The notes under the pieces are model-generated. The model made no database searches and was not told the origin of the DNA. It saw nothing but the letters and a program-made list of their open reading frames with translations. DNA of 64,000 nucleotides from Cuniculiplasma sp052315415 (lineage in GTDB: Archaea > Thermoplasmatota > Thermoplasmata > Thermoplasmatales > Thermoplasmataceae): NCBI GenBank assembly GCA_052315415.1, contig JBLSDH010000002.1:127595-191594 (forward strand), read 5' to 3'. The position numbers and the translations under genes are program-made. Below, one piece after another: positions 1 to 8,795 of the stretch. Position 1 is the stretch's first letter, and each line of letters begins with the position of its first letter.

Positions 1-292
1 CTGCCTCAAAATATACTTCCTTAAGACCTGCCTCCTTTGGAATTATGCTCTCTGCAATTTCCCTTGCCTTTTCCTCATTTTCCATTATGGAAGGATCAGG
101 TCTTATTGCAATTCTTCTTCTTATCTCCTGAGCCAGTTTGCTAGCAACCTCATTGCTCTCTCCAAGAAGTTCAGGATTCTTTGTGTATATTACAATGTTT
201 GGCCCCTCGTATACAACATCTGAAACCTCACTATTGGGGTATATTCGTTCCAGAACCTCCCTCGTATTCGCTATATAATCTCTGTATGACAT
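1..292 (-). CDS. aCPSF1/FttA beta-CASP ribonuclease, N-terminal part (runs off window start)
   Basis: Translating the complement from the ATG at 290-292 gives a protein beginning MSYRDYIANTREVLERIYP that stays open to base 1. The visible 97 residues contain the N-terminal KH-type region with the typical RRRIAIRPDPS motif (about residues 62-72) of archaeal cleavage and polyadenylation specificity factor 1. This family is a metallo-beta-lactamase/beta-CASP RNase that cuts nascent RNA and terminates transcription in archaea. The catalytic domain lies outside the window. It follows psmB by 38 bp on the same strand, a neighbourhood often seen in archaea. Confidence 0.88.
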   Translation of the reverse strand, partial: MSYRDYIANTREVLERIYPNSEVSDVVYEGPNIVIYTKNPELLGESNEVASKLAQEIRRRIAIRPDPSIMENEEKAREIAESIIPKEAGLKEVYFEA

Positions 293-330
293 TAAAAAAC
301 CTCTGAAATGGTTATAATTTAAAATATAAT

Positions 331-966
331 TTAAAGATTTAATTTAAGTTTTTTTATTCTTTCAAGAACTTCTGTTTCCGGAACTTTCTGGAAACCATCT
401 TTCTTTGTTATTACTGCAAGATCAATCATTCCACCTGAGGCAGAATCCCTTGATTTTGCTGCACTAATGCCCCTTATTGCCAAATTCAGTCCATCGTCCA
501 CAGACATGTCTTTCTGATACATACTTTCAAGAACACCGTAAACAAATGGTGACCCTGAACCTGTGCTTACAAATATGTCTTCAACCGCTCCCCCTGCTGC
601 GTCTATTGAGTAGATATGGGGTGATGTATCAACTCCTCCAACAAGCAACTGAACCATGTAAGGATAAAACTTTGACTGGTTCAATATATTTGACAGAAGA
701 GTGGCTGCTGCACCAATGGGCATCTCCATCTTTCGCTGCATCCTGAACAACTCAAGCTCTGCCTTCATATATCTTACAAGAACCTGGGCATCCCCAACAA
801 GACCTGCTATGGTCATTCCTGCGTGATTATCTATTTGATATAGCTTCTGCCCATCCTTGTGTGCAATGAAATGATCCATGGTCACCCTTCTTTCTGTTCC
901 CATTATCACTCCATCTTTGATCACGAAACCAACAGTGGTTGTACCTGTTTCCATTAATTTTTCCAT
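331..966 (-). CDS. psmB: Proteasome beta subunit
   Basis: Catalytic beta subunit of the 20S proteasome, processed to expose an N-terminal threonine nucleophile. A short propeptide of 8 residues ending METG precedes TTTVGF, so Thr9 is the predicted nucleophile. Counting from it, Glu17 and Lys33 of the mature protein are in the positions used by the Thermoplasma enzyme, and the SASGGMID motif lies near the C-terminus. I chose the ATG at 966 because AAGGTG lies just upstream of it. An in-frame ATG at 1026 would add 20 residues but has no Shine-Dalgarno and overlaps the preceding stop. The protein of 211 residues has the usual family length. It is followed by aCPSF1. Confidence 0.95.
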   Translation of the reverse strand: MEKLMETGTTTVGFVIKDGVIMGTERRVTMDHFIAHKDGQKLYQIDNHAGMTIAGLVGDAQVLVRYMKAELELFRMQRKMEMPIGAAATLLSNILNQSKFYPYMVQLLVGGVDTSPHIYSIDAAGGAVEDIFVSTGSGSPFVYGVLESMYQKDMSVDDGLNLAIRGISAAKSRDSASGGMIDLAVITKKDGFQKVPETEVLERIKKLKLNL

Positions 967-1022
967 ACAAAGCACCTTCTTATTCCTCAAATATGCTGTA
1001 ATATTAAATGTTTTCTTATTTT

Positions 1023-1766
1023 TCAAATGTTTTTGTTAAATTGAGGCTTTCTCTTTTCAAAGAATGCCTTTGCCCCCTCAATCTGATCTGGTGTTCCGAA
1101 CAGATTTGCAAAATACTCCTTTTCGAGATCATACTTTTCATCCCTTCTATCATATACAAGTTTCTTGATATACGAAAGGGATTGAAAAGGAGCATTGCAC
1201 AATCTTTCAGCCAGTGAAACAGATGCTTCGAAATAATTTTCAGATACCTCATCAATAATGCCATATTCAAAAGCTTTCTGAGCATCAATTCTTTCTCCAA
1301 AGCTGATCATCCTGAATGCCAAGGTTCTGCCGGCTATCTCCTTAAGTCTTTGGGTTCCTCCAAAGCCAGGTATGATTCCAAGGGTAATTTCAGGGAGACC
1401 CATCTGAGTCTTTGGATGCGCAACTCTAAAATCGCATGCAAGTGCAAGCTCAAATCCTCCTCCAAGTGCGTATCCATGAATTGATGCAATAACAGGCATA
1501 CTTCTTTCACTGATCTGATCCATCACGTCATGACCCTTTCTTGCAAATGAATATGCAGTTGATTTGTCAAGATTGAGAAAGATATTAATATCTGCTCCTG
1601 CACTGAAAGCCTTATTTTCCCCAGTAATTATTGCCACCTTTTTTTCATCCTTAAGGACTTCCCCTATTTCCTCAAGCATCTCTATATTGAGCGGATTTAA
1701 CGGATTCTCCCTTGCCATTTTTACAATCAGAATTCTTCCCCTTTCCTCGGTTTTTATGTTTTTCAC
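1023..1766 (-). CDS. Enoyl-CoA hydratase/isomerase family protein
   Basis: Crotonase-fold protein of 247 residues. It adds water to 2-enoyl-CoA in fatty acid or butyryl/branched acyl-CoA metabolism. The oxyanion-hole sequences SAGADI (55-60) and HGYALGGGFELALACD (97-112) are clear, and both acidic catalytic positions, Glu106 and Glu126 (in GLPEITLG), are present, which favours hydratase over the isomerase or dehalogenase branches. It overlaps the upstream 3-hydroxyacyl-CoA dehydrogenase by 4 bp, and that overlaps a thiolase by 4 bp, so the three enzymes form a beta-oxidation module. The exact chain-length preference cannot be read from sequence. Confidence 0.92.
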   Translation of the reverse strand: MKNIKTEERGRILIVKMARENPLNPLNIEMLEEIGEVLKDEKKVAIITGENKAFSAGADINIFLNLDKSTAYSFARKGHDVMDQISERSMPVIASIHGYALGGGFELALACDFRVAHPKTQMGLPEITLGIIPGFGGTQRLKEIAGRTLAFRMISFGERIDAQKAFEYGIIDEVSENYFEASVSLAERLCNAPFQSLSYIKKLVYDRRDEKYDLEKEYFANLFGTPDQIEGAKAFFEKRKPQFNKNI

Positions 1767-2611
1767 TTTTTCACCTCGTATTTGTAAAATCCCTCACCAG
1801 ATTTTCTTCCGAGCTTTCCAGAATTTACAAGGTTTCTCAATGTTATTGGTGGCTTAAAACGTGGATCTCCATAATCTCTGTAAAGAACTTCCATGATATC
1901 GTAACAAACATCCAGACCTATGAAATCCGCCAGCTCTAGAGGGCCCATAGGATGATTCATTCCAAGCTTCATGCATTTATCTATATCTTCTTTGGATGCA
2001 ACACCCTCTTCATAAGCCAGAATTCCTTCCCTCAACAAAGGTATGAGTATTCTGTTTGAAATAAAACCCGGAAAATCCTTGGCATAAACCGGTTCTTTTT
2101 CACATTCTATGAGAATTTGCTTCACTCTTTCCATATTCTCTTCAGAAGTATCGTTTCCTTTAACTATTTCAACAAGCTTCATCACGGGTACGGGATTGAA
2201 AAAATGTATTCCCATGAATCTTTCCTTATTTCTAATTTCTGAAGATAGAAGATTGATGGAAATTGAAGATGTGTTAGTACCTATTATGGCATTTTCGGAT
2301 ACATATTCAGATATCTTTCTCAGTGTTTCTTTTTTTACCTCAACCCTTTCAAAAACCGCTTCAATTACAATTTCCCTGTCTTTCAGATCCTGAAAATTTG
2401 TTGAATAAATTATTCGCTGCATTATTTTTTCAGGTGACTCCCTTAATGCACCCCTCTTCTCCAGTCTGGCCAGTGATGATTTTATATTATCCTTTGACCT
2501 CTGAAAGATGCTTTCCACCACATCTATCATGATCACGTCATGACCAAATTGAGCAAAAATCTGTCCAATTCCGCTACCCATTGTTCCAGAACCTACAACT
2601 CCAATTTTCAT
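1763..2611 (-). CDS. 3-hydroxyacyl-CoA (3-hydroxybutyryl-CoA) dehydrogenase
   Basis: NAD(P)-dependent oxidation of 3-hydroxyacyl-CoA to 3-ketoacyl-CoA. The 282-residue stand-alone form has an N-terminal Rossmann motif GVVGSGTMGSGIG (4-16) and the family signature GIHFFNPVPVMKLVEIV (134-150) with the His136/Glu148 catalytic pair. A C-terminal helical domain contains NHPMGPLELADFIGLD. Length equals bacterial Hbd. It is translationally coupled by 4-bp overlaps with the thiolase upstream and the enoyl-CoA hydratase downstream. The direction of flux (degradation or synthesis) is not visible. Confidence 0.95.
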   Translation of the reverse strand: MKIGVVGSGTMGSGIGQIFAQFGHDVIMIDVVESIFQRSKDNIKSSLARLEKRGALRESPEKIMQRIIYSTNFQDLKDREIVIEAVFERVEVKKETLRKISEYVSENAIIGTNTSSISINLLSSEIRNKERFMGIHFFNPVPVMKLVEIVKGNDTSEENMERVKQILIECEKEPVYAKDFPGFISNRILIPLLREGILAYEEGVASKEDIDKCMKLGMNHPMGPLELADFIGLDVCYDIMEVLYRDYGDPRFKPPITLRNLVNSGKLGRKSGEGFYKYEVKK

Positions 2612-3774
2612 TCAAAAACCTCCAAACTTAATGTGTGTCCTCCGCCTCCACCATGGCAGAGTGTGGCAATTCCTTTTTTCATTTTTTTCTCCCTAAGAGC
2701 AGTAAGCAGTGTTAAAACAATTCTTGAACCGCTGTTTCCAAGTGGATGACCAATGGCAATTGCTCCACCGAAGGGATTAAAATTTTCATTATCAATACCC
2801 AGCTGATCCCTTACGATTATAGATGCTGCTGCAAATGCTTCGTTATGCTCAACTAAATCGAAATCTCTTATTTTCCACCCCTTTTTATCCAAAAGTTCTC
2901 TTGTAGAGATAACAGGAGCCTCTATGAAATCTCTTGGATCAAGGCTTGAAGACCAGTATCCTGTAATCTTGCCTATTGGCCTAAGATTTTTTTCCTTAAC
3001 TGCCTTCTCTGATGCTAAAACCAATGCTGATGATCCATCTGAAATTTGTGATGAATTTCCAGCAGTATGTAAACCGTTTTTATTGAATGATGGATTGAGT
3101 TTTGACAGTGTTTCCATGTCTGTCTTTCTTATGCCCTCATCCCTCTCCAGTTCCTCCATCTTTATTACCTCTTTTTGAAAGTGCCCATTATCCCAAGCTT
3201 TCTGAGCTCTCTCATAGCTCTGTATTGCAAACTCATCGAGCTGTCTCCTTGTAATATTGTATTTTAGGGCAGTCTTATCAGCATAATATCCCATTGAATT
3301 ATGATAAAAAGCATCTATTAGTCCATCATTAAAAAGTGAATCTGTGATTTCCTGGGAAATGCCTGAAATCTGCTTAACACCCCACCTAAACCCTGAAGAT
3401 AGTAAAAATGGTGCATTACTCATGCTTTCGGTTCCTCCTGCCACTATTATATCTCGTTCACCAAGAAGAATCTCTCTGGATGCATTTTCAATAGCAAGCA
3501 TACCTGATGCACAGACCACATTTACAGTATTTTTCACAACAGTTTCACTTAAACCTGCAATGGTTGAACACTGACCAGCTATATTCTGCCCGTTTCCAGC
3601 CTGAATTACATTACCAAAAATTACCTCTTCCACATCTTCTTTTTCTATTCCTGATTTTTTAATTGCACCTTCAATTGCAATTCCACCAAGCCTGGCTGCA
3701 GATGTGTTTTTCAGTGATTTGCCAAACTTTCCCATGGGTGTCCTTGCTCCACCCACTATGTAAACATCAGTCAA
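2608..3774 (-). CDS. Acetyl-CoA C-acyltransferase (thiolase)
   Basis: Thiolase of 388 residues, catalysing thiolytic cleavage or condensation of acyl-CoA. The catalytic residues are all present: acylated Cys88 (VCASGM), His343 (IGHPLGNSG) and Cys373 (CHGGGGG), plus the VEHNEAFA motif around residue 311. This is the degradative/biosynthetic thiolase type rather than the archaeal HMG-pathway thiolase-like type, because it has the full CHGGG active-site loop. It is the first gene of a thiolase, dehydrogenase, hydratase operon. Confidence 0.94.
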   Translation of the reverse strand: MTDVYIVGGARTPMGKFGKSLKNTSAARLGGIAIEGAIKKSGIEKEDVEEVIFGNVIQAGNGQNIAGQCSTIAGLSETVVKNTVNVVCASGMLAIENASREILLGERDIIVAGGTESMSNAPFLLSSGFRWGVKQISGISQEITDSLFNDGLIDAFYHNSMGYYADKTALKYNITRRQLDEFAIQSYERAQKAWDNGHFQKEVIKMEELERDEGIRKTDMETLSKLNPSFNKNGLHTAGNSSQISDGSSALVLASEKAVKEKNLRPIGKITGYWSSSLDPRDFIEAPVISTRELLDKKGWKIRDFDLVEHNEAFAAASIIVRDQLGIDNENFNPFGGAIAIGHPLGNSGSRIVLTLLTALREKKMKKGIATLCHGGGGGHTLSLEVFE

Positions 3775-3820
3775 TAATATCGACCCTTAATCCCAATTAT
3801 GTTTAAAATGTTTAAATTTT

Positions 3821-4642
3821 TTATATATCATCCCTTTCAACAGATAAACCCCTTGAAATCCAGTCACTGTAACTTCCTGAATAAAGAAGTGGTTTTTTCC
3901 CCAAAATCTTCATTGCAACATAATCAACACATGCTGTAACTCCTGATCCACAATATATAACAGGATTGTCGCCCAATTTTTTAAAAATTTCAGATAATTC
4001 TTCAACTGGTTTGAATGAGCTCTCATCTGACATCAGTTCCTTATATGGAATGTTCAAACTTCCAGGTATTCTTCCAGGTACTGGATCAATAGGTTCCTTT
4101 ATACCTCTGTATCTCTCATTTTCCCTTGCATCAACAATTGTTATACGACCTCTGTTATCTAAAATAAATTGATGATCTACCTCCATATCTCTTTTTATTT
4201 TGAATGTTATTTTACCTTTTTTACTTATTTTTTGCTCCCCAACTTCAATATCGTATGAAAGTTTTAACCATCTGTTGAATCCGCCCTGCAATATTCTAAC
4301 ATTTTTAAAAGATATCATTTCCAAGAGAAAAAATAACCTGCTAGCTCCTGAAAGATTGTCGTCGTAGGCAACCACAACATCTCCACTAGAAAGCCCTATT
4401 TTTTCCAGCTTTTCAACAAATTTCTTGAGATCTGGAATGGGATGTCTTCCACCAACTCTGCCCACCTTCCCTGCCATATCCTCATTAAGATCCAAAAACA
4501 CTGCTCCAGGAATATGTCCTTCAAGAAATTTCCTTTTGCCATATTCCTTATCCATGAGGTTGTATCGGCAATCTATGATAAAATATCCGTCTATATTATT
4601 TTTAAGTTCCTCTGGATAAATCAATATATTTGAAAACTCCAT
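3821..4642 (-). CDS. Thiosulfate/3-mercaptopyruvate sulfurtransferase (two-domain rhodanese)
   Basis: Two rhodanese domains of about 135 residues each. In the C-terminal domain the active-site loop CGSGVTAC starts at Cys231, typical for 3-mercaptopyruvate or thiosulfate sulfurtransferases. In the N-terminal domain the equivalent loop reads AYDDN, so no cysteine is present and that domain is structural, as usual for the family. The LEGHIPGA motif lies near residue 40. It sits 34 bp after the ATP sulfurylase gene on the same strand, so it probably handles sulfane sulfur in the same assimilatory context. The donor substrate is not determinable. Confidence 0.9.
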   Translation of the reverse strand: MEFSNILIYPEELKNNIDGYFIIDCRYNLMDKEYGKRKFLEGHIPGAVFLDLNEDMAGKVGRVGGRHPIPDLKKFVEKLEKIGLSSGDVVVAYDDNLSGASRLFFLLEMISFKNVRILQGGFNRWLKLSYDIEVGEQKISKKGKITFKIKRDMEVDHQFILDNRGRITIVDARENERYRGIKEPIDPVPGRIPGSLNIPYKELMSDESSFKPVEELSEIFKKLGDNPVIYCGSGVTACVDYVAMKILGKKPLLYSGSYSDWISRGLSVERDDI

Positions 4643-4676
4643 AACACTTAATTGCGTAAATTTGATAATTATTTTT

Positions 4677-5774
4677 CTATTTTTCCTGTAAAGTTGATAT
4701 GATATAATTTCTTATTGTCTGTAGAACTTCTGGTCTTATTAACATTAGATCATTTTTCATATCTGAAAAGATGATATTCCTGAGGGATGTGCCACTTATT
4801 TTTTCTCTAAACTGATCTGAATGTCCGCATTCCCTGTCAGTACAGAAGAGTTCACATTTTTTGCAATAAAATATCTCTTCAATAAAAAGAGGTTTTATTC
4901 TGTCTGGTAAATTTTCATTTACATATTGCCATGCTTCATACCTATCATAGAAAGAACCGATCCCACAGGGATCTCTTCCTAATACATAATGGGAGCATCC
5001 CATTTTTTCTCTCATTAACATTAGGTGGAGTGCTTCTCTTGGACCGGCATACATCATATTGTAGTTCAATGGTTCAATGATTGCATGTTCACTGTTTAGA
5101 TAGTTTTTTACGTAAGTTTCGTATGAAGAAATTAAAATCTCATCTGAAAAGTCTCCAGTCTTTTTAATTCCCAAAACTGGATTGAGAAGAATTCCATCGC
5201 ATAAATTAAGAACTATTCTGTGAATTGCCTCATGACCCCTGTGTGGAAAATTTCGCGTCTGGAAACCACACACATCTCTCCATTTTTTATTTTTGAACAT
5301 ACTTTTAATGGAATTGGCATGCCTCTGTGGATATTTGAAATATTTTTCAATTTCACCATATTTCACAATTTTTCCCCCTATGAAATAACAAGGAAGATCA
5401 ATCCAACGGTTCACTCCTGGGTGGGATTTATCAAGTGTTTTAAAAATCCCATGTATCAGATTGCGTTTATCACATGTGAATTTTTCATACACATCAATAT
5501 CTGCTATAAAATCAGACTTGTAAAATATGGAATGTGTTCCTTCCCTTAAAGATATGAAAGTAATTTCATCAAGGGGAAAAAGTAAAGGAATAGGTTGTAT
5601 TTTATCATTTACATCCCTTGAATTATTTAAAATTGAAGTGGTACCGTCCAATCCATTAAAATATTCTGAGTAATAACCGCATTTCATGGCGTATATTTTG
5701 GTTATTATGTCAAAACTAAAGTAATTACCAAGCGCATCAATATTCAAAAACGTCACCTTCTGTGAAGACCACAT
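4677..5774 (-). CDS. sat: Sulfate adenylyltransferase (ATP sulfurylase)
   Basis: Makes adenosine 5'-phosphosulfate from ATP and sulfate. The protein of 365 residues carries the nucleotide-binding signature QTRNFPHRGHE (172-182) with the HxxH pair His178/His181, and a diverged GRDPCGIGSFY motif in place of the common GRDHAGVG. The C-terminal FYCKKCELFCTDRECGH segment is the cysteine-rich knot seen in homodimeric bacterial and archaeal Sat. Its start overlaps the 3' end of the APS reductase gene by 22 bp. No APS kinase gene is visible, consistent with direct APS reduction. Confidence 0.92.
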   Translation of the reverse strand: MWSSQKVTFLNIDALGNYFSFDIITKIYAMKCGYYSEYFNGLDGTTSILNNSRDVNDKIQPIPLLFPLDEITFISLREGTHSIFYKSDFIADIDVYEKFTCDKRNLIHGIFKTLDKSHPGVNRWIDLPCYFIGGKIVKYGEIEKYFKYPQRHANSIKSMFKNKKWRDVCGFQTRNFPHRGHEAIHRIVLNLCDGILLNPVLGIKKTGDFSDEILISSYETYVKNYLNSEHAIIEPLNYNMMYAGPREALHLMLMREKMGCSHYVLGRDPCGIGSFYDRYEAWQYVNENLPDRIKPLFIEEIFYCKKCELFCTDRECGHSDQFREKISGTSLRNIIFSDMKNDLMLIRPEVLQTIRNYIISTLQEK

Positions 5775-6439
5775 TCCCTATCAGATCCAGACTCCCACCA
5801 CCATCTTCCCTCCCTTTCCGTTTCATTTTTTATTAAAAATCTTGTGCAGGGTTGACATCCAATACTTTTGTAGCCTCTGTAGTATAGGGGATTGATGGGG
5901 ACCTGAAAACATTCAATATACTCTTTAACTTGATCTGAACTCCAATCTATCAGTGGATTTATTGTTGTAAAACCGTTGATCACTTCCTCCTCTTTTAGGT
6001 TTTTGCGGTTCTCAGTCTGTTCCTTGCGAATTCCGGTTATCATCGCCTTCATTTTTCTTTTAATTTGAGATAGTGGTTCAACCTTCCTGATATAGCAGCA
6101 AAGATCCCTTTTTTCTTTTGATTCAAAAAAAAGATTGGGGCCATGATTTTCAACCATCTCCCTTATTTTATTCGAATCACCATAAATAAAATGGATATTT
6201 ATTCCGTAATTCTCCTTTATGAATTGGATTAAATCGTATGTTTCCTGAAACAGCCTTCCAGTATCTATTGTAAATATTTGAATGCCTATTCTATTTTTTT
6301 CTATTTCGTTGAGTATTATCATATCCTCCATTGAAAATGAACAAGAGAAAAAAATTTCACTACTAAATTTATTTTCTGCATTATTCAGTGTCTCCCTTAG
6401 CTTAATGCACAATTCATTCAGAGTTTCCTTTCCTTCCAT
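5753..6439 (-). CDS. cysH: APS/PAPS reductase (CysH family, iron-sulfur type)
   Basis: Reduces activated sulfate to sulfite. The 228-residue protein has the CC (114-115) plus CxxC (195-198, GCQPCTR) cysteine set that binds a [4Fe-4S] cluster in the APS-using branch, and the C-terminal catalytic RECGLH motif (Cys223). The segment CCYIRKVEPL is the phosphosulfate-binding signature. The [4Fe-4S] motif and the lack of a nearby APS kinase favour APS as substrate. First gene of a minus-strand run with sat and a sulfurtransferase. Its promoter faces that of a ComA-like/winged-helix gene. Confidence 0.92.
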   Translation of the reverse strand: MEGKETLNELCIKLRETLNNAENKFSSEIFFSCSFSMEDMIILNEIEKNRIGIQIFTIDTGRLFQETYDLIQFIKENYGINIHFIYGDSNKIREMVENHGPNLFFESKEKRDLCCYIRKVEPLSQIKRKMKAMITGIRKEQTENRKNLKEEEVINGFTTINPLIDWSSDQVKEYIECFQVPINPLYYRGYKSIGCQPCTRFLIKNETEREGRWWWESGSDRECGLHRR

Positions 6440-6550
6440 ATAATTGTAATATTGATAATTGGATTTACTTTGCTAAAGTTGAAAACAGCTACAAAATTGT
6501 TTTGATTTTCCTATAACATAATATTAAATCATTTATTTTATTGTGAGATT
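6440..6550. promoter_or_regulatory. Divergent promoter region with two short dyads
   Basis: This 111-bp spacer separates the sulfate-assimilation genes (minus) from the ComA-like/HTH fusion (plus). It holds two perfect inverted repeats with 3-nt spacers: ACTTTgctAAAGT at 6468-6480 and CAAAAttgTTTTG at 6492-6504, with centres 24 bp apart. The first lies about 29-41 bp before the cysH start, where a TATA/BRE would be expected. An AT-rich box at about 6521-6529 is 22-30 bp before the GTG of the plus-strand gene, suggesting a leaderless transcript. The operator role is inferred from position only. Confidence 0.4.
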
Positions 6551-7525
6551 GTGAAATTTTTAGAGAACGAATTTAAATCTCATTTCGAAAAATCGGATGA
6601 CAGATCAATTACAATGTGCCTGGATAAAATGTATCTAAAAAATTCAACCATAGGTTTGCTATCTACTTTTTCTACTTATGTTAAATTTGGATGGGGGCTT
6701 CCCCTTCTCTTTGATGAAAAATTTATCTCTGACAGAATTAGAGTAATAAAAAAACACAACTCTGGTGTTTGTAATGGAGGCACATTACTTGAAATAGCAT
6801 CAGAGTACGGAAAATGCAAAAATATAGTGGAAAAATTGATTAGTATTGGTTTTACACACATTGAACTGAGTGAGGGTATTAACAATTTGAAAAAAAGTGA
6901 TAAAAAAGAGGTTGGAGAGATTTGTAAACAGAAAGGTATAATCCTTGTAATGGAGGTTGGAAAGAAGGTTAAAAATAATCAACTCAGCCTAAGGGAAACC
7001 ATCAATTCAATAAATGAAGCGTTGACATATGAGCCGGATCTCATTATTATAGAAGGGCGTGAGTCAGGAAAAGATGTTTCTATTTACGATTCTGAGGGGA
7101 ATATAAAATGGACATGGGTTGAGGAGATTCTTGACAATTTCAAAGTAGAAAGACTGATGTTTGAAGCTCCAATGGAAAGCCAACAAATAGAATTTATAAA
7201 AAAACTAGGAAAAAATGTAAACCTTGGTAACATACTACCTGAATCTCTTATATCTCTTAAGTCTCAGAGACTTGGAATAAGAGGGGATTCCCTCAGTATA
7301 GAGAATACAATGGGGGAATTTGAAGCAAGTCCGGCCACAAAATTTGTTTACCATGTGATTTGTAATTCCATTAAAGCTGATCAAAATCTCATCATGAGAA
7401 TAACAGGTTTAAAAAGAAGGACAGTATGTAATTCAATAAATGAACTTATAAAATTAGGAATGATAAAGGAAACACTTGATCAATCAGACCTGAGGAGAAA
7501 ATTTTATACTGTGGTCAAGCATTAA
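6551..7525 (+). CDS. Phosphosulfolactate synthase (ComA)-like enzyme fused to a C-terminal winged helix
   Basis: Residues about 15-247 match (2R)-phospho-3-sulfolactate synthase, which adds sulfite to phosphoenolpyruvate. The visible motifs are LDK (24-26), VKFGWG (44-49), GGTLLE (76-81), ELSEG (105-109), MEVGKK (134-139), IIEGRESGK (166-174), EAP (205-207), NLGNI (224-228) and RLGIRGDS. The remaining 65-75 residues (about 255-324) read as a winged helix: TGLKRRTVCNSINELIKLGMI is a recognition-helix pattern, followed by a basic wing (DLRRKFYTV). Known ComA enzymes are about 250 residues and lack this tail. The start is GTG. Location next to, and divergent from, sulfate-reduction genes suggests a sulfite/PEP-responsive regulator; catalytic activity remains possible. 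Confidence 0.8.
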   Translation: MKFLENEFKSHFEKSDDRSITMCLDKMYLKNSTIGLLSTFSTYVKFGWGLPLLFDEKFISDRIRVIKKHNSGVCNGGTLLEIASEYGKCKNIVEKLISIGFTHIELSEGINNLKKSDKKEVGEICKQKGIILVMEVGKKVKNNQLSLRETINSINEALTYEPDLIIIEGRESGKDVSIYDSEGNIKWTWVEEILDNFKVERLMFEAPMESQQIEFIKKLGKNVNLGNILPESLISLKSQRLGIRGDSLSIENTMGEFEASPATKFVYHVICNSIKADQNLIMRITGLKRRTVCNSINELIKLGMIKETLDQSDLRRKFYTVVKH

Positions 7526-7612
7526 TGTGAAAAATTTTCATAAAAATCTTCTCTCTTTGCATATTTATTCCAATTGGAAAAAATATTTATGAGAAAATTT
7601 TGATAAATAATT

Positions 7613-8410
7613 ATGAAAAAAGAATATATATTCATAGTAATATTAGTGGCTGCAATAATTGTAGGTTCTTTTGTTGCCTTCAACTTTATACAATCTAAAA
7701 GTACCTCTGATTCACAGGTCCTTAAACTTGGTGTGTATGAAAAAGTAACATCAAATGATCTTATTTCAAACAATCAAAACCACATATATTTCATTTCCTG
7801 GTACGGATGTCCAATAGGTGCCGACAATTCATGGGTTCTTTATGATCTTATTAATTCTAGCATGAATGGAAATGGCACCCAATATGTCATACCACATCAG
7901 TCAATTGCCAATACTCCCGGACTTCTTTTCTTAAAAGGTAAACCTTATGACAATATTGGAGAAAATTTCACATTTTCATATGCAGGAGTTCCGTTTTGTT
8001 TTACATCCATCTATCTCTACAATCAAACACTTACAGGAATGTATAACAATCAATCATTTGGTAATATAAGCAAGAATACTTATAATATTTCAAGAATTGA
8101 TGACGGACTTGCACTACTTCAAAAATATCTTCCTTCTTCAGTATACAATGTTGCAAAGCAATACGAGACTGAAATACCACTTGAAAACCACACCGAATCC
8201 ATTGCCAATCTTTCAGGACATCTGGTTACAATGCTTATAATAACAGGTCCTGATGGTACATTTGTTCATTTCTTTTTCATGTTCCCATCATTCTCAAGTG
8301 GAGTAATGGCCTCCACCGTATTGAGTGATTATATGAAAAACCAGCAAATTCAAAGTGCTGAACAGGAACTAATTTTGATAATGGGAGAGGCAGACACAGC
8401 CTGCGCCTGA
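7613..8410 (+). CDS. DUF929 family exported thioredoxin-fold-like protein
   Basis: 265 residues with an N-terminal membrane anchor or signal segment (about 5-25) followed by an extracytoplasmic domain with many NxS/T sites. The segment ISWYGCPIGADNSW (61-74) is characteristic of DUF929, a family known from Sulfolobales and Thermoplasmatales that resembles thioredoxin-like proteins but with GCP-I-GA instead of CxxC. Function is unknown. A TATA-like AATATTTAT lies near 7580-7590, about 25-33 bp before the ATG, consistent with leaderless transcription. The C-terminus ends with DTACA. Confidence 0.75.
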   Translation: MKKEYIFIVILVAAIIVGSFVAFNFIQSKSTSDSQVLKLGVYEKVTSNDLISNNQNHIYFISWYGCPIGADNSWVLYDLINSSMNGNGTQYVIPHQSIANTPGLLFLKGKPYDNIGENFTFSYAGVPFCFTSIYLYNQTLTGMYNNQSFGNISKNTYNISRIDDGLALLQKYLPSSVYNVAKQYETEIPLENHTESIANLSGHLVTMLIITGPDGTFVHFFFMFPSFSSGVMASTVLSDYMKNQQIQSAEQELILIMGEADTACA

Positions 8411-8422
8411 TAAAGTAAAAAT

Positions 8423-8710
8423 TTATCCTATTATTTCATGAATTGTGAGAATATTATCTCCATCTAATATTTCTTTATTTAATCCTTTATGTGACCTGAT
8501 AAAATCTTCGCTTTTGAGCCATGCATTAAATGATTCCAAGTTCTCCCAGTAGGTTTCTACGATATAATCTTCCCCCTTGATTGGCCTCATAAAATTAGTT
8601 CTCACAAAACCTTCAATTTTTTTAATATTTTTCTCTCTTTTTATAAAGGAATCTTCAAACTCTTTTTCCCTACCCTTTTTTACTCGGATATGATTCTGTG
8701 TAACAATCAT
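8423..8710 (-). CDS. Antibiotic biosynthesis monooxygenase (ABM)/HmoA-like protein
   Basis: A 95-residue dimeric alpha-beta barrel type protein, starting MIVTQNHIRVKKGREKEFE, with WENLESFNAWLKSEDFIRSHK in the middle. These are typical of the ABM superfamily that includes heme-degrading monooxygenases and quinol oxygenases. The substrate is unknown. I chose the ATG at 8710 because the domain begins there and a TATA-like TTTTTAAATA ends about 20 bp upstream (leaderless). An in-frame ATG at 8773 would add 21 residues. It lies just downstream of tRNA-Gly on the same strand. Confidence 0.75.
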   Translation of the reverse strand: MIVTQNHIRVKKGREKEFEDSFIKREKNIKKIEGFVRTNFMRPIKGEDYIVETYWENLESFNAWLKSEDFIRSHKGLNKEILDGDNILTIHEIIG

Positions 8711-8795
8711 ATATAAATATTGGTCGTTCCTATTTAAAAATTTTTTTAATAGGTGTTCATCTATCTTACTCATAGGAAAATTTTTTAAATTTAAT

